From Streptomyces albipurpureus (lineage in GTDB: Bacteria > Actinomycetota > Actinomycetes > Streptomycetales > Streptomycetaceae), in NCBI RefSeq assembly GCF_023701525.1, contig NZ_JAMQAW010000036.1, positions 366,102 to 430,101 on the forward strand: a stretch of DNA of 64,000 nucleotides, read 5' to 3'. Position numbers and translations under genes: made by a program. Of this stretch, positions 1 through 8,484 are shown in pieces. Below the pieces are notes generated by a model. That model saw nothing but the letters and a program-made list of their open reading frames with translations. It did no database searches and had not been told where the DNA came from. Positions within the stretch are counted from its first letter, which is position 1; each line of letters starts with the position of its first letter.

Positions 1-15
1 CGACGGCTGAGGACC

Positions 16-59
16 GGCTCGGCTGACGGCTCCGCGGGAAACCAGCCGTCGGCCGAGCC
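16..59 (-). terminator. Hairpin terminator after the first class F sortase gene
   Basis: A 16-base stem with one G/T wobble pair (arms 16-31 and 44-59) closes a 12-base loop. It lies about 60 bases past the stop codon of the minus-strand sortase gene, where a terminator is expected. Confidence 0.7.
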
Positions 60-119
60 AGGTCGCACCGCTCGTGGTCGCACCGGCCGAAGCGGGTGCA
101 CTGCCGTCGGGGAGCCGTG

Positions 120-812
120 CTAGCGGCGCACACCCGTGAGGTAGGCGGAGACCACGACATTGGCCGTATAGCTGTCCGTCGTCTTGTCGAAGGTGCCACC
201 GCAGGTGATCAGCCGCAGCTCCGCCCGGCCGCCCTGGCGCGGCCCGTACGCCTTCTGGGCGTCGAACCCGTCCCGCTCGAACACCTGCACATCGTCGATG
301 GTGAACTCGGCCACCGAACCGTCGGCCCGGGTGACCCGGACCTGCTGCCCCGGACGAGCCGTACTCAGACCGTAGAAGGCGGCCGGCTCGGTCTTGGTGT
401 CGACATGGCCCACCAGCAGCGAAGCCCCCGGCGCGCCCGGCTGCGTACCGGCGCCGTACCAGCCCACGGTCTGCGCGGTCGCGTACGGCGGTGGGTCGAT
501 GGCGCCCGCGGAGTCCAGCCCGCGCGGTACGACGGGGGCCGCCACGCCGATCGAGGGGATGTCCACCCGCTGGGGCCTGGCCGGTTCTAGCGGGTCATGG
601 GCGGGCGGCAGCGGTACTCCGGCCGGTCGGCCGACCGCGGCGACATCGCCGGTGGTCGGCCCGGAACTGCCGCCGAGACCACCACCCTCTCCCCGCCCCC
701 AGAGCCAGAGTCCGAGCAGCAGCACCACCCAGACCACTCCGGTGAGCAGCCGACCGGAACCCGTGGGTGTATCGGATGCTGGGGGCGTCGGCGGCGGGTC
801 GGATGCGGGCAT
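120..812 (-). CDS. Class F sortase (membrane-anchored transpeptidase)
   Basis: A 230-residue sortase. A single N-terminal membrane anchor (about residues 21-39) is followed by a Pro/Gly linker and the sortase beta-barrel from about residue 80. The catalytic His136 is in VGHVDT and the catalytic Cys204 in RLITCGG; I cannot place the third catalytic residue, Arg, with confidence. The ATG at 812 was chosen because it follows the stop of the upstream secreted-protein gene by one base, so the two genes look translationally coupled. Sortases join secreted proteins to cell-wall precursors or cut them at a C-terminal signal. The coupled gene is the obvious partner, but it carries no LPXTG-like motif, so the substrate is unknown. 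Confidence 0.9.
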   Translation of the reverse strand: MPASDPPPTPPASDTPTGSGRLLTGVVWVVLLLGLWLWGRGEGGGLGGSSGPTTGDVAAVGRPAGVPLPPAHDPLEPARPQRVDIPSIGVAAPVVPRGLDSAGAIDPPPYATAQTVGWYGAGTQPGAPGASLLVGHVDTKTEPAAFYGLSTARPGQQVRVTRADGSVAEFTIDDVQVFERDGFDAQKAYGPRQGGRAELRLITCGGTFDKTTDSYTANVVVSAYLTGVRR

Positions 813-813
813 C

Positions 814-1590
814 TCAGTCGGAGCCCTGGCGACGGCGGCGCGAGCTGCGGACGGCGACGGCGACCGCGGCGGCCCCGGCGAGTACAAGGCCGACGACGGT
901 GTGGGGAGTGCCCGGACCCGCGCCGTCGGTGTCGTTGTGCGGCCGCTGCTCGGCGGCCAGCGCGGCGGTACCGCCGCCGCCCGCCCGCACGGGCGCCACT
1001 GGAGAGGGATGAACGGGCCGGCCGTGGTCACCGGTGATGTGGATCGTGCCGGCCGCATGGTGTTCGCGGCCCCCGCAGCGGACGGTGACGTCATAAGTGC
1101 CGGGGCTCAGCCAGGCCTTGATGGTGGCACGTCCATGGAGGGTGTGGCCGCTGGTGAGAGGGGACTGGTTGGATGCCGAGCCGCCCTGACCGCTCGATCG
1201 CCCCCCGCCGCCGTCGGATGCCCCTTCCCGGCTGTCGGAGGTGGCTCCGTCATCGTTGGACCGGGCGTCCTCACGATCCGACGACGACTCCTCGCCGCTT
1301 CGCGAGGAGTCGTCCCCGTACTGGGACCGCTGGGAGTCGTGGGAGCTTTTCCCGCGGAGTTCGGCGGGGTCGCTGAACGACGGTGACCTGGCGGTTCCCG
1401 TATCGCCCTGGCATCCGCGTACCTGGATCTCCACGTGGTCCCCGGGGCCCGCGCCGGCCGGTGAGACCGTCGCGGTCACCGGGTCGTAGGCGTACGCCGA
1501 GCCGGCCGCGGGTGCGAGCAGCAGTGCGGCGGCCACCCCCGCGGCCCCTACCGTCCCTGCGGCACGGAAAGCAATCAACCTGGTACGCAT
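814..1590 (-). CDS. Secreted, C-terminally membrane-anchored protein paired with the sortase
   Basis: A 258-residue protein with an N-terminal signal peptide ending near residue 34 (AGSAYA), a short beta-type segment, a long Ser/Asp/Gly/Glu-rich low-complexity middle (about residues 65-145), a second beta segment (about 148-185) and a C-terminal hydrophobic helix followed by SRRRRQ. This is the layout of a surface protein awaiting sorting, but no LPXTG or LAXTG pentapeptide precedes the helix. An AGGAGG ribosome site precedes the ATG. The gene is followed immediately by the class F sortase. The function is unknown; a stalk-like surface protein is an inference. Confidence 0.85.
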   Translation of the reverse strand: MRTRLIAFRAAGTVGAAGVAAALLLAPAAGSAYAYDPVTATVSPAGAGPGDHVEIQVRGCQGDTGTARSPSFSDPAELRGKSSHDSQRSQYGDDSSRSGEESSSDREDARSNDDGATSDSREGASDGGGGRSSGQGGSASNQSPLTSGHTLHGRATIKAWLSPGTYDVTVRCGGREHHAAGTIHITGDHGRPVHPSPVAPVRAGGGGTAALAAEQRPHNDTDGAGPGTPHTVVGLVLAGAAAVAVAVRSSRRRRQGSD

Positions 1591-1748
1591 GGTGAACCTC
1601 CTGGTACCGCAAGGTTCACGCGTGGTTCGCGATTACGCATCCGGGGCGGTGACATCGGGTGACAGGACCCCCGCTGAGCTGCCCCGACCGGCCGAAGGGA
1701 CGGCCCGAAGGAGTGATGCCCCCGAGCCCGGGGTGGTCGGGCGGGGGG

Positions 1749-2528
1749 TTAGATCCGGTCGACGAGATCAGCGATCGAATCGACGACGCTGGACGGCCGG
1801 AACGGATAGCGGTCGATGTCCGCGGGCGTGGTGACCCCGGTCAGCACCAGGAAGGTCTCCATGCCCGCCTCAAGACCGGCGAGCACATCCGTGTCCATCC
1901 GGTCGCCGATCATGGCGCTGGTCTCGGAGTGGGCGCCGATGGCGTTCAGCCCGGTGCGCATCATCAGGGGGTTGGGCTTGCCGGCGAAGTAGGGGGCCTT
2001 ACCCGTGGCCTTGGTGATCAACGCGGCGACCGATCCCGCCGCGGGCAGCGGCCCTTCCGTGGAGGGCCCGGTCTCGTCCGGGTTGGTGCAGATGAAACGC
2101 GCGCCGGCGTTGATCAGCCGGATCGCCTTGGTGAGGGCCTCGAAGCTGTAGGTACGGGTCTCGCCGAGCACCACGTAGTCGGGGTCGTGGTCGGTGAGTA
2201 CGTAGCCGATGTCATGGAGGGCCGTGGTGAGACCGGCCTCGCCGATGACATACGCCGTACCGCCGGGCCGCTGGTCGTCCAGGAACCGGGCCGTGGCCAG
2301 CGCGGAGGTCCAGATGTTCTGGACGGGGACGTCCAGGCCCATCCGAGCCAGTCGGGCATGGAGGTCGCGCGCGGTGTAGATGGAGTTGTTGGTCAGGACC
2401 AGGAAGGGCTTCCCGGTGTCCCTGAGCTTGGTGATGAAGGCGTCCGCGCCGGGGATCGGCACACCCTCATGGATCAGGACACCGTCCATGTCGGTCAGCC
2501 AGGATTCAATCGGCTTGCGCTCTGCCAT
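1749..2528 (-). CDS. HAD-IIA family phosphatase (NagD-like)
   Basis: A 259-residue HAD-superfamily hydrolase. Motif I, DMDGVL, lies near residues 13-18 with the nucleophile Asp; LTNNS is motif II; the C-terminal GDRMDTDVLAGLEAGM segment is motif IV. The IIA-type cap inserted between motifs II and III fits the NagD/4-nitrophenylphosphatase group, which dephosphorylates nucleoside monophosphates or sugar phosphates in the cytoplasm. The ATG at 2528 (MAERKP) is preferred over the TTG one codon upstream because AGGAG is better spaced from it. The gene stands alone between a secreted-protein gene and the LATTG surface-protein gene. The physiological substrate is unknown. Confidence 0.9.
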   Translation of the reverse strand: MAERKPIESWLTDMDGVLIHEGVPIPGADAFITKLRDTGKPFLVLTNNSIYTARDLHARLARMGLDVPVQNIWTSALATARFLDDQRPGGTAYVIGEAGLTTALHDIGYVLTDHDPDYVVLGETRTYSFEALTKAIRLINAGARFICTNPDETGPSTEGPLPAAGSVAALITKATGKAPYFAGKPNPLMMRTGLNAIGAHSETSAMIGDRMDTDVLAGLEAGMETFLVLTGVTTPADIDRYPFRPSSVVDSIADLVDRI

Positions 2529-2699
2529 CAACGGGACTCCTGCCGTGCTGGGCGTACGGGATACGCGAGGTGCTGGGGGCCGGAGGCACGGCTCTGTGTC
2601 ACCCCGACACCAATAGCCTAGTCACGATGGCCTGATCCTGACTCTTGACTATCGGCTGGGGGGCCGGCGGCCGCGGACGGTGAGTGCTCCGGGACAGCT

Positions 2700-2777
2700 G
2701 ACCGGGTGGCTCCGGCGCAGGTGGGAGGCCGGTTGGAGTGCTCTGCCGCGCGGGTGACCGGGCTGGCTCCGGCGCAG
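2700..2777. repeat. Imperfect direct repeat of about 21 bases
   Basis: Two near-identical copies (2700-2720 and 2756-2777) share GACCGGG followed by TGGCTCCGGCGCAG. They differ by one inserted C. They lie downstream of the LATTG surface-protein gene and have no obvious role. Confidence 0.6.
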
Positions 2778-2813
2778 CTGACAGGGCGGATGGAAAGCGG
2801 CCCACGGCTGCGG

Positions 2814-3560
2814 TCAGCGATCGCCCGAGCGGAGCCGTCGGGAGACCAGCGCCAGTGCGGCGCCCCCGACGAGGACGGTCCCCAGCGCGGCCCCGAGCCG
2901 CGGCAGTGACGTACTACCGGTGGTGGCGAGTTCATCGCGGGTGACCGTGATGCCGGTGCCGTTGTCGTCGAGGACGGCGAAGCGGTAGTCCCCGGATTCG
3001 CCGACCCAGTCGCCGTCGTCCCCTCGGCGCTGCACGACCGCGGCATTGACGGTGACCTGGTTGGGCGGGGTGTCGGAGGTCACCGCGAGCCGCACCCGCA
3101 CGGTCAGCGTCGCCCGCTTCGGGACGGTGAAGCCCCCTCGGTCGTGGTGGGCGCCGTCGCTGTCGAGTACGGCGATGAGCTCGTCCTCCGAAGTCGTCTC
3201 CAGCGGAGCGGGCCGCCACCGCGCGCTCCTGTCGTCGTAGAACTCCAGCATCAACCGGGCCGGGGTCAGCCCGCGGTCCTGACCGGCGAAGACCAGCACC
3301 GGATGGATGTTGCGGCAGGCCCGGGCGGTGGTGTTGGCCAGGTCCACGGACCACTGGGCGAAGCCGCCACCGGCGCGCTGGGCCGAGGGGCCGCCATGAA
3401 TCCGGGTGCCGATCGGGAAGTCCTTGGCGGACGCGCTGCCACAGCGCGGCTGCCGGGCGCTGGGAGCCGCTTCGCCCGTGGCCGCCGCCGCCTCAGCGGG
3501 CAGCAGAAAGGCGGCGGTGAGGCCGATGACGCCGATGACTCGGACGGTGCGCGATCGCAT
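2814..3560 (-). CDS. Secreted surface protein with LATTG sorting signal
   Basis: A 248-residue exported protein. The start at 3560 gives a good signal peptide (MRSRTVRV, hydrophobic core to about residue 28). The mature part (about 40-205) is predicted all-beta, with no family I recognise. The C-terminus is a textbook sorting signal: LATTG at residues 211-215, a hydrophobic helix at about 224-240, and a basic tail RRLRSGDR. LAXTG is the motif used by class E sortases in Streptomyces, for example for long chaplins. No class E sortase gene is adjacent, so attachment would be done by an enzyme encoded elsewhere. Confidence 0.88.
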   Translation of the reverse strand: MRSRTVRVIGVIGLTAAFLLPAEAAAATGEAAPSARQPRCGSASAKDFPIGTRIHGGPSAQRAGGGFAQWSVDLANTTARACRNIHPVLVFAGQDRGLTPARLMLEFYDDRSARWRPAPLETTSEDELIAVLDSDGAHHDRGGFTVPKRATLTVRVRLAVTSDTPPNQVTVNAAVVQRRGDDGDWVGESGDYRFAVLDDNGTGITVTRDELATTGSTSLPRLGAALGTVLVGGAALALVSRRLRSGDR

Positions 3561-4047
3561 GGGTGGGTGCCTTTGCTGCTCGTACCGCTTGCGGGGCAGG
3601 TGATGGCAGGGGCTGGGGTCGACGCCAGGATCGGGCGGGTCGGTGCGGGGAGGGGACGGCAGGAGCTGGGGGCTGGGGGCAGGGGCGAACGGATCGGTGG
3701 GCGGGACGCTGGCACATCGGGGCGGCCCGCTGGGGGGTGCCACGTCCGGTTCGGGCCCGAACGGCGGCAGAACTCCGCCCTATCAGGGTATTTTCCCGCC
3801 GAATGGCGCTTTGCGCATGCCCAGGGCGATCGCCGGAGACCGTCATGGGCCGTCGGCCCGGCCGCCGCAACGGTACTCGGCAGCCGCGAGCCGGCTTGGG
3901 CCGACGCCGTCCTCCACCGATGGGCGCCGCTCAGGTGGAGCGGGCCAGCGAGACCAGGTCGGCGCCGGCCACCCGGCACACCCCGTGATCGTTCCGCGGC
4001 CATGACCGCCGCGGCACCGGTGGCGCGCCCCTGCTTAAGTGGACCCC
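3561..4047. other. Divergent intergenic region, 487 bases
   Basis: It separates the minus-strand surface-protein gene from the plus-strand oxidoreductase gene. Reading frames here lack credible protein character. The small palindrome CCCTATCAGGG followed by an AT-rich stretch near 3778-3795 is the most promoter-like spot. Otherwise I see nothing definable. Confidence 0.5.
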
Positions 4048-5133
4048 ATGACAGGCACCGCCAGCCCCCTGCGGGTCGCGCTCATCGGCTATGGCGTCGC
4101 GGGCTCGTTCTTCCACGCTCCGCTCATCGCCGCCGCGAAGGACCTGGTCCTCGACACCATCGTCACATCGGACCCGCAGCGGCGGGCACGGGCGGGTAGC
4201 GAGTTCCCCGGCGTACGGTTCGCCAGCACGGCCGACGAGTTGTGGGAACGTCCCGACGAACTCGATCTGATCGTGGTGGCCTCCCCCAACAAGACCCATG
4301 TCCCCATCGCCACCGCGGCCCTCACCCTGGGCATCCCGGTCGTGGTGGACAAGCCCATCGCCGGTACGGCCGCCGAGGCCAGGGAGCTCGCCGCGCTGGC
4401 GGCAGGGCGGGGGCTGCTGCTCTCGGTCTTCCAGAACCGCCGCTGGGACGCCGACTTCCTCACCCTCAGCCGACTCCTCGGGGAAGGCGCTCTCGGCGAC
4501 GTACAGCGCTGTGAGTCCCGCTTCGAACGCTGGCGCCCGCAGCCCAAGGGCGGCTGGCGGGAGTCCGGGGACCCCGAGGAGATCGGCGGGCTCCTCTACG
4601 ACCTCGGCAGTCATCTCGTCGACCAGGTGCTGACCCTCTTCGGCCCGGTGGTGCGGGTGTACGCGGAGTCGGATGTGCGCCGCCCCGGAGCCGAGGCGGA
4701 CGACGACACCTTCATGGCCCTCACCCATGCCAACGGTGTCCGTTCCCAGCTGTCGATGAGCGCCACCACCGCCCAGCTCGGACCGCGTTTTCGGGTGCTG
4801 GGCAGTAGCGCCGGTTTTGTGAAGTACGGACTCGACCCGCAGGAAGCAGAGCTGCGGGCCGGCAGGCGGCCCTCGCCGAGCGAGCCATGGGGGGTGGAGG
4901 ACACCGCCCACTGGGGCCGGTTGGGTGCGGGTGAGTCACCGTTGACCGGCGGCGGAAGCCCGGTGGAATCGGCCCCCGGTGACTATCCGGCGTATTACCC
5001 GGCGATCGCGCGGGCGCTGCGGGACGGCACGCCTCCCCCGGTCACCGCCGAGGAAGCCGCGGCCGCACTGGACGTACTGGAGGCGGCGGCGCTCTCCGCC
5101 CGCGAGGGGATCACCGTCGAACTGTCGCGTTGA
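4048..5133 (+). CDS. Gfo/Idh/MocA family NAD(P)-dependent oxidoreductase
   Basis: A 361-residue protein. The N-terminal Rossmann fold has the glycine signature GYGVAGSFF (about residues 15-23) and the family motif VVDKPIAGT with its conserved Lys near residue 100. The C-terminal half is the substrate-binding alpha/beta domain, including GGLLYDLGSHLVDQ. These enzymes oxidise or reduce sugars, inositols or related compounds in the cytoplasm. The ATG at 4048 was preferred to an in-frame GTG three codons upstream, as the conserved domain begins close to it and no ribosome site is seen; translation may start at or near the mRNA 5' end. It has no metabolic neighbours that reveal the substrate. Confidence 0.9.
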   Translation: MTGTASPLRVALIGYGVAGSFFHAPLIAAAKDLVLDTIVTSDPQRRARAGSEFPGVRFASTADELWERPDELDLIVVASPNKTHVPIATAALTLGIPVVVDKPIAGTAAEARELAALAAGRGLLLSVFQNRRWDADFLTLSRLLGEGALGDVQRCESRFERWRPQPKGGWRESGDPEEIGGLLYDLGSHLVDQVLTLFGPVVRVYAESDVRRPGAEADDDTFMALTHANGVRSQLSMSATTAQLGPRFRVLGSSAGFVKYGLDPQEAELRAGRRPSPSEPWGVEDTAHWGRLGAGESPLTGGGSPVESAPGDYPAYYPAIARALRDGTPPPVTAEEAAAALDVLEAAALSAREGITVELSR

Positions 5134-5238
5134 GCACCGCCGCGCGATCCCCGTCGGCCGGCAACGACACCGGCCCCTGGCTCCGGGGGCTCGGACGGCA
5201 GCGGATGCCCGAGCTCCCCGAAGCCGCGGTCGGGCGGC

Positions 5239-5976
5239 TCAGAGCGCCGGACTCATCGCCCCCGCGGTCGGCATGTCCCGATAGAGAACGATCCGCTCGA
5301 CGGCCGACCAGGTGGTGCTGGTGACGACGTACAGCGCGGCGGCCAACGGCACCACGGCGACGGTGATCAGGGTGGCGAAGGACAGCAGCGGAAGCATCGA
5401 GTTCATGGCTCCCATCCCGGGCGGGGCGTCCTGCGGCAGCGGACCTGCGGCCAACTGCTGCCTGGTGCGCCGGTAGTTGACCACGGCGACGGCGGTGACC
5501 AGCGCGAAGAGCGCGAGGTAGACCAGACCGGCAGCGCCGAGGAGACCACCGTGGTCGAGCGCGTCGGTCCAACGATCGGCGAGCGGCGCGCCCAGCAGGG
5601 TGTGGCCCAGCAGTCCGTTGGGTGCACCGCCGATGCTCGGGCTGGAGAACAGGTAGTACATCAGGAAGAACGCGGGCAGCTGAAGCAGGCTGGGCAGGCA
5701 ACCGGAGAGCGGTGAGGTCTTCTCCTTCGCGTAGAGCTTGGTCAGAGCCTCCCGCAGCCGCTCCGGGTCCTTGCCGTACTTGGTGCGCAGTTCGTTGATG
5801 TGCGGGGTCAGTCGAAGCCGGGCCTTCTGCCCGCGGGCAGCCGCGCGGGAGAGCGGATGGACGGCGAGCCGTACCAACGCGGTGAAGAGAACGATCGCGG
5901 CGGCGGTGGCCGAGGCGTGGAACAGCGGCTGGAGCAGTTCGGCCAGACGCTCGACCAAGCTGGCGAATACGGACAT
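5239..5976 (-). CDS. YidC/Oxa1 family membrane protein insertase (short paralogue)
   Basis: A 245-residue member of the YidC/Oxa1/Alb3 family, which helps membrane proteins enter the bilayer. The conserved core is present: an N-terminal helix (about 24-42), the cytoplasmic helical hairpin with KYGKDPERL, the SGCLPSLLQLPAFF segment that starts the next membrane helix, and further helices near 145-165 and 190-215. It is much shorter than the main chromosomal YidC and is not beside rnpA or rpmH, so it is probably a second copy. A GGAGGG ribosome site precedes the ATG. Its upstream neighbour is a DUF6412 membrane protein 77 bases away on the same strand, suggesting a two-gene unit. Confidence 0.93.
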   Translation of the reverse strand: MSVFASLVERLAELLQPLFHASATAAAIVLFTALVRLAVHPLSRAAARGQKARLRLTPHINELRTKYGKDPERLREALTKLYAKEKTSPLSGCLPSLLQLPAFFLMYYLFSSPSIGGAPNGLLGHTLLGAPLADRWTDALDHGGLLGAAGLVYLALFALVTAVAVVNYRRTRQQLAAGPLPQDAPPGMGAMNSMLPLLSFATLITVAVVPLAAALYVVTSTTWSAVERIVLYRDMPTAGAMSPAL

Positions 5977-6053
5977 GGGTGAGCCCTCCGAGGGGTCTCG
6001 TCGTGCCGGGGAAAGGGAGCTCGGCAGGACGGTCCGCGCGGAGAAGGAGCTTC

Positions 6054-6380
6054 TTACGCGGCCGTCAGGAGGGCATGTCCGGGTGCACGCGGCCTGGTGC
6101 GGCCCCTGGCGTCGGGATCACGCTGGGGAAGAAACGCGGTGCGCTTCTCACGGTCGCGGATGGCGGTACGGACCCGGGTGCGAGGCACCGCGGGCGCACA
6201 GCGCGCGCTGATGACGGCGCAGACCACCAGCGCCGAACTGGCCGCGGCGGTGGCCGTCGCGGCCAGGGCGAGGGCGGCGGAGAGACTGCTGCCGTCGGCG
6301 ATCAGAAACTCCAGGACGAGGAACAGGGCGAGAGCGGCGGGTGGGAGTGCCCGCGCGAGGCGCCGAATGACCCTCTCCAT
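6054..6380 (-). CDS. DUF6412-type small membrane protein
   Basis: A 108-residue protein with two hydrophobic helices (about 12-30 and 33-58) and a basic Arg/Pro-rich tail. I recognise the arrangement as the DUF6412 family that accompanies the short YidC gene in streptomycetes; its function is unknown. The start at 6380 was chosen because it begins the helical region and has a strong GAGGGGG ribosome site 6 bases upstream; longer reading is out-of-family low-complexity sequence. A good promoter lies 44-71 bases upstream. Co-transcription with the insertase gene suggests a role linked to membrane insertion, which is an inference. Confidence 0.8.
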   Translation of the reverse strand: MERVIRRLARALPPAALALFLVLEFLIADGSSLSAALALAATATAAASSALVVCAVISARCAPAVPRTRVRTAIRDREKRTAFLPQRDPDARGRTRPRAPGHALLTAA

Positions 6381-6423
6381 GCCGTGCCCCCTCTCCCGAT
6401 CGTCCGATGGCTGGCCTATCGCC

Positions 6424-6451
6424 GTTATACAGGATGGGTAGGGGACTCCAA
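6424..6451 (-). promoter_or_regulatory. Promoter for the DUF6412-YidC unit
   Basis: Reading the minus strand, TTGGAG (6446-6451) and TATAAC (6424-6429) are separated by 16 bases and lie just upstream of the DUF6412 start. This is close to the housekeeping consensus. Confidence 0.6.
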
Positions 6452-6966
6452 AAGCGTGCGGGGCAGCCAGGACCGCACCTCCGGTCGGCCCGGACCCTCG
6501 GCTTCGGCCCGCTCCGGCCGACGCCCCTGGGGCCTCTCCCCGCTCGGTCCCCCGGAGTACGGCGCTCCCCGCACAAGTCTGCGTCCGCCCTCCGCACGCG
6601 GTGAGTGACGGCCGAGTCCACGGCCCCGCACCCACTGCTCAGCACCCTGCCGGGCCTGCCGGTCGGCCCACCGGGCCGACGCACCACATGCGCGACATCG
6701 ACGCCACCCCCTGATGAACGGACAAGAGCGGAACCTGGGCAGGACAACGCACTCCTGAAGGAGCCGAGTTCGACGATCGCCCCTGCCTCGGCGGCACTCC
6801 GCGCCCGCCACCGACAGCCGTGTTCAGGGATGAGGACCACTGTCCCCTGTCCGCTCCCGCCCGAGCGCACGGTGGGGGGTGCAGCTCTGGGTGACCGCTA
6901 AGTCACCGGACACATACGCCTGCTGGCGAGTGCCCAACGCCACCCCTACCGGCCCGCTGACGGCAG

Positions 6967-6972
6967 TACGGT
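6967..6972 (+). promoter_or_regulatory. Leaderless-type -10 box of the SEC-C protein gene
   Basis: TACGGT ends 7 bases before the ATG at 6980 and no ribosome site is present, so the transcript probably starts at the start codon. Confidence 0.45.
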
Positions 6973-6979
6973 GTCCACT

Positions 6980-8014
6980 ATGCGCCCCGACACTGCTGCC
7001 GATCACACTGCCGAAGCCGAGCGTCTGCTGCGTACCGCGACGCAGTACCCACAAGACAGCGAACCGCTACTTCTCCAGGCCGCAGCCCACCTTGAACTGG
7101 CGGGGGACCGCGAACGGGCCTCCACCCTCTATGACAGCCTCCTCGCGTCCGACCCCGAGAACCCCACTCTGGTGAAGGCGTTCCAGGCGGCGAACCTCTG
7201 GGAGTACGGGCACGAGGCGGAGGCCCGCGCCCTGATCGCCGGCATCCGCACGGCAGCTCCCGCGGATCCGGCACCCTGGGAGATCGTGGCCGAGACACTG
7301 GAAGCCCACGATGAACTAGAGGCGTCGCACGACTGCTTCACCACCGCGGTGACCCTGCTCATCACACCGGGTGACGACGAAGTGCCGTACGAGATGCAGT
7401 CCCTCCTCACCGGCCGCCACCGGGTCCGTCGGCTGCTCGGTCGCGCCCATGACTCCTGGGACACCCTCGCGGATCGGGTGCACAGCGCGCAGACAGCGCC
7501 TTCGACGATCCGCCTCGATGAACTCCATGACCCCAAGCGCCTCTGGTCGTTGGGCTCGGACAACCCGGCCGAACTGCGCGCTGAGATCGCCCGTCTCCGC
7601 TCCGAACTGGGCTCCTACCGCTCGGCTCTCTCCCGCCCCTTCCCGGTGGCGGTGCTCCACTGGCCACAGGCGGAGTTGCGGGAGTTGCTGACGGCGTACC
7701 CGGCGCTGGAGTCGGAGTACCCCACGCACTCGGCGCACCTCACGGACATCGAATCCTCGCTACGGGACCTGGCCTCCACGGGCACCGGCAACCTGGGCAT
7801 CGTGACGGCCACGGTCCCCTCCTACGAGGCGTTCGCCGCCTCGGAACAGTCCTCCCCGTCCCATCAGGATCTCCTCCCCCAGTACGCAACGACCCTGGCA
7901 GCACGGGGACGCGCGGTGTCCTGGCCGCCGGCGAAAGGGGCGGCGTGCTGGTGCGGTTCGGGGGTGGCGTACCGGGAGTGCCATGGCGGGCTGGCGGCCG
8001 CACCGACCGGCTGA
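6980..8014 (+). CDS. TPR-like protein with C-terminal SEC-C zinc motif
   Basis: A 344-residue protein. The first half (about 8-130) is helical with tetratricopeptide-like repeats (LLLQAAAHLELAGD, ALIAGIRTAAPADPAPWEIVAETLEAHDELEAS). The C-terminus carries a SEC-C zinc-binding motif, CWCGSGVAYRECHGG, as found at the end of SecA and many adaptor proteins. The second ATG (6980) is preferred to the GTG at 6971 because a TACGGT box sits 7 bases before it. The function is unknown; a protein-binding adaptor is the likely kind of role. It stands alone between two intergenic regions. Confidence 0.85.
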   Translation: MRPDTAADHTAEAERLLRTATQYPQDSEPLLLQAAAHLELAGDRERASTLYDSLLASDPENPTLVKAFQAANLWEYGHEAEARALIAGIRTAAPADPAPWEIVAETLEAHDELEASHDCFTTAVTLLITPGDDEVPYEMQSLLTGRHRVRRLLGRAHDSWDTLADRVHSAQTAPSTIRLDELHDPKRLWSLGSDNPAELRAEIARLRSELGSYRSALSRPFPVAVLHWPQAELRELLTAYPALESEYPTHSAHLTDIESSLRDLASTGTGNLGIVTATVPSYEAFAASEQSSPSHQDLLPQYATTLAARGRAVSWPPAKGAACWCGSGVAYRECHGGLAAAPTG

Positions 8015-8484
8015 GTGTGGGCGCTCGGTGATGCCGAGCGTGCTGCGGGCTGGTGCGGGACGACCGGCAACGGGGGCTGCCGGCGAGGATGAGTTCACCT
8101 ATCGCCCGTCCGTCACCAGGGCCGACGAAAACAACACAACCGACACCATGACGGACACTGCGGTCGCCATCGCCATGATCAATGTCACCTGGACGCACAG
8201 CCGGCTGAGTATCCGGAAAAGGGACGCCCCGGGGGAGGGCGCCGATCGCGCTGCCATGCGGGGGCAGCACAGGGGAGACCCCGGCCATGGCGCGCACCCC
8301 GACCGAGACGGAGACTGCGTCGCCTGCGGATAGTCCCCGGCGCGGGACCTGAACACCTTCGGGGCGCCCTCCGTATGTGAGGGCACCTCCCCTGGTAGTC
8401 GGGTGCGTGGCCGATGGGCTGAACGCGGTCACGCACCCGACACAGCTCGCCGGAACCGGCCCGCGATCCGGGGCGGGTCAGCCC
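8015..8484. other. Intergenic region containing a possible small membrane protein gene
   Basis: Apart from the doubtful small reading frame at 8099-8257, this 470-base stretch shows no recognisable gene or strong hairpin. Confidence 0.4.
8099..8257 (-). CDS. Possible 52-residue single-pass membrane protein
   Basis: A short frame that begins MAARSAPSPGASLF and contains one convincing hydrophobic helix of about 25 residues (VTLIMAMATAVSVMVSVVLF), ending VTDGR. Third codon positions are mostly G or C, as in real genes here. Against it, there is no ribosome site, the start is uncertain, and I know no family for it. It could be chance hydrophobicity. Confidence 0.3.
   Translation of the reverse strand: MAARSAPSPGASLFRILSRLCVQVTLIMAMATAVSVMVSVVLFSSALVTDGR

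Larger units (their letters stand above)
6381..6979. other. Intergenic region, about 600 bases
   Basis: It holds the DUF6412 promoter at its left end and the promoter of the SEC-C gene at its right end. The middle has open frames on both strands but none with family resemblance or a ribosome site; I see no gene there. Confidence 0.5.

Noticed and set aside
814-1590. LPXTG sorting signal in the sortase-coupled secreted protein
   Set aside because: No LPXTG, LAXTG or close variant occurs before the C-terminal helix.
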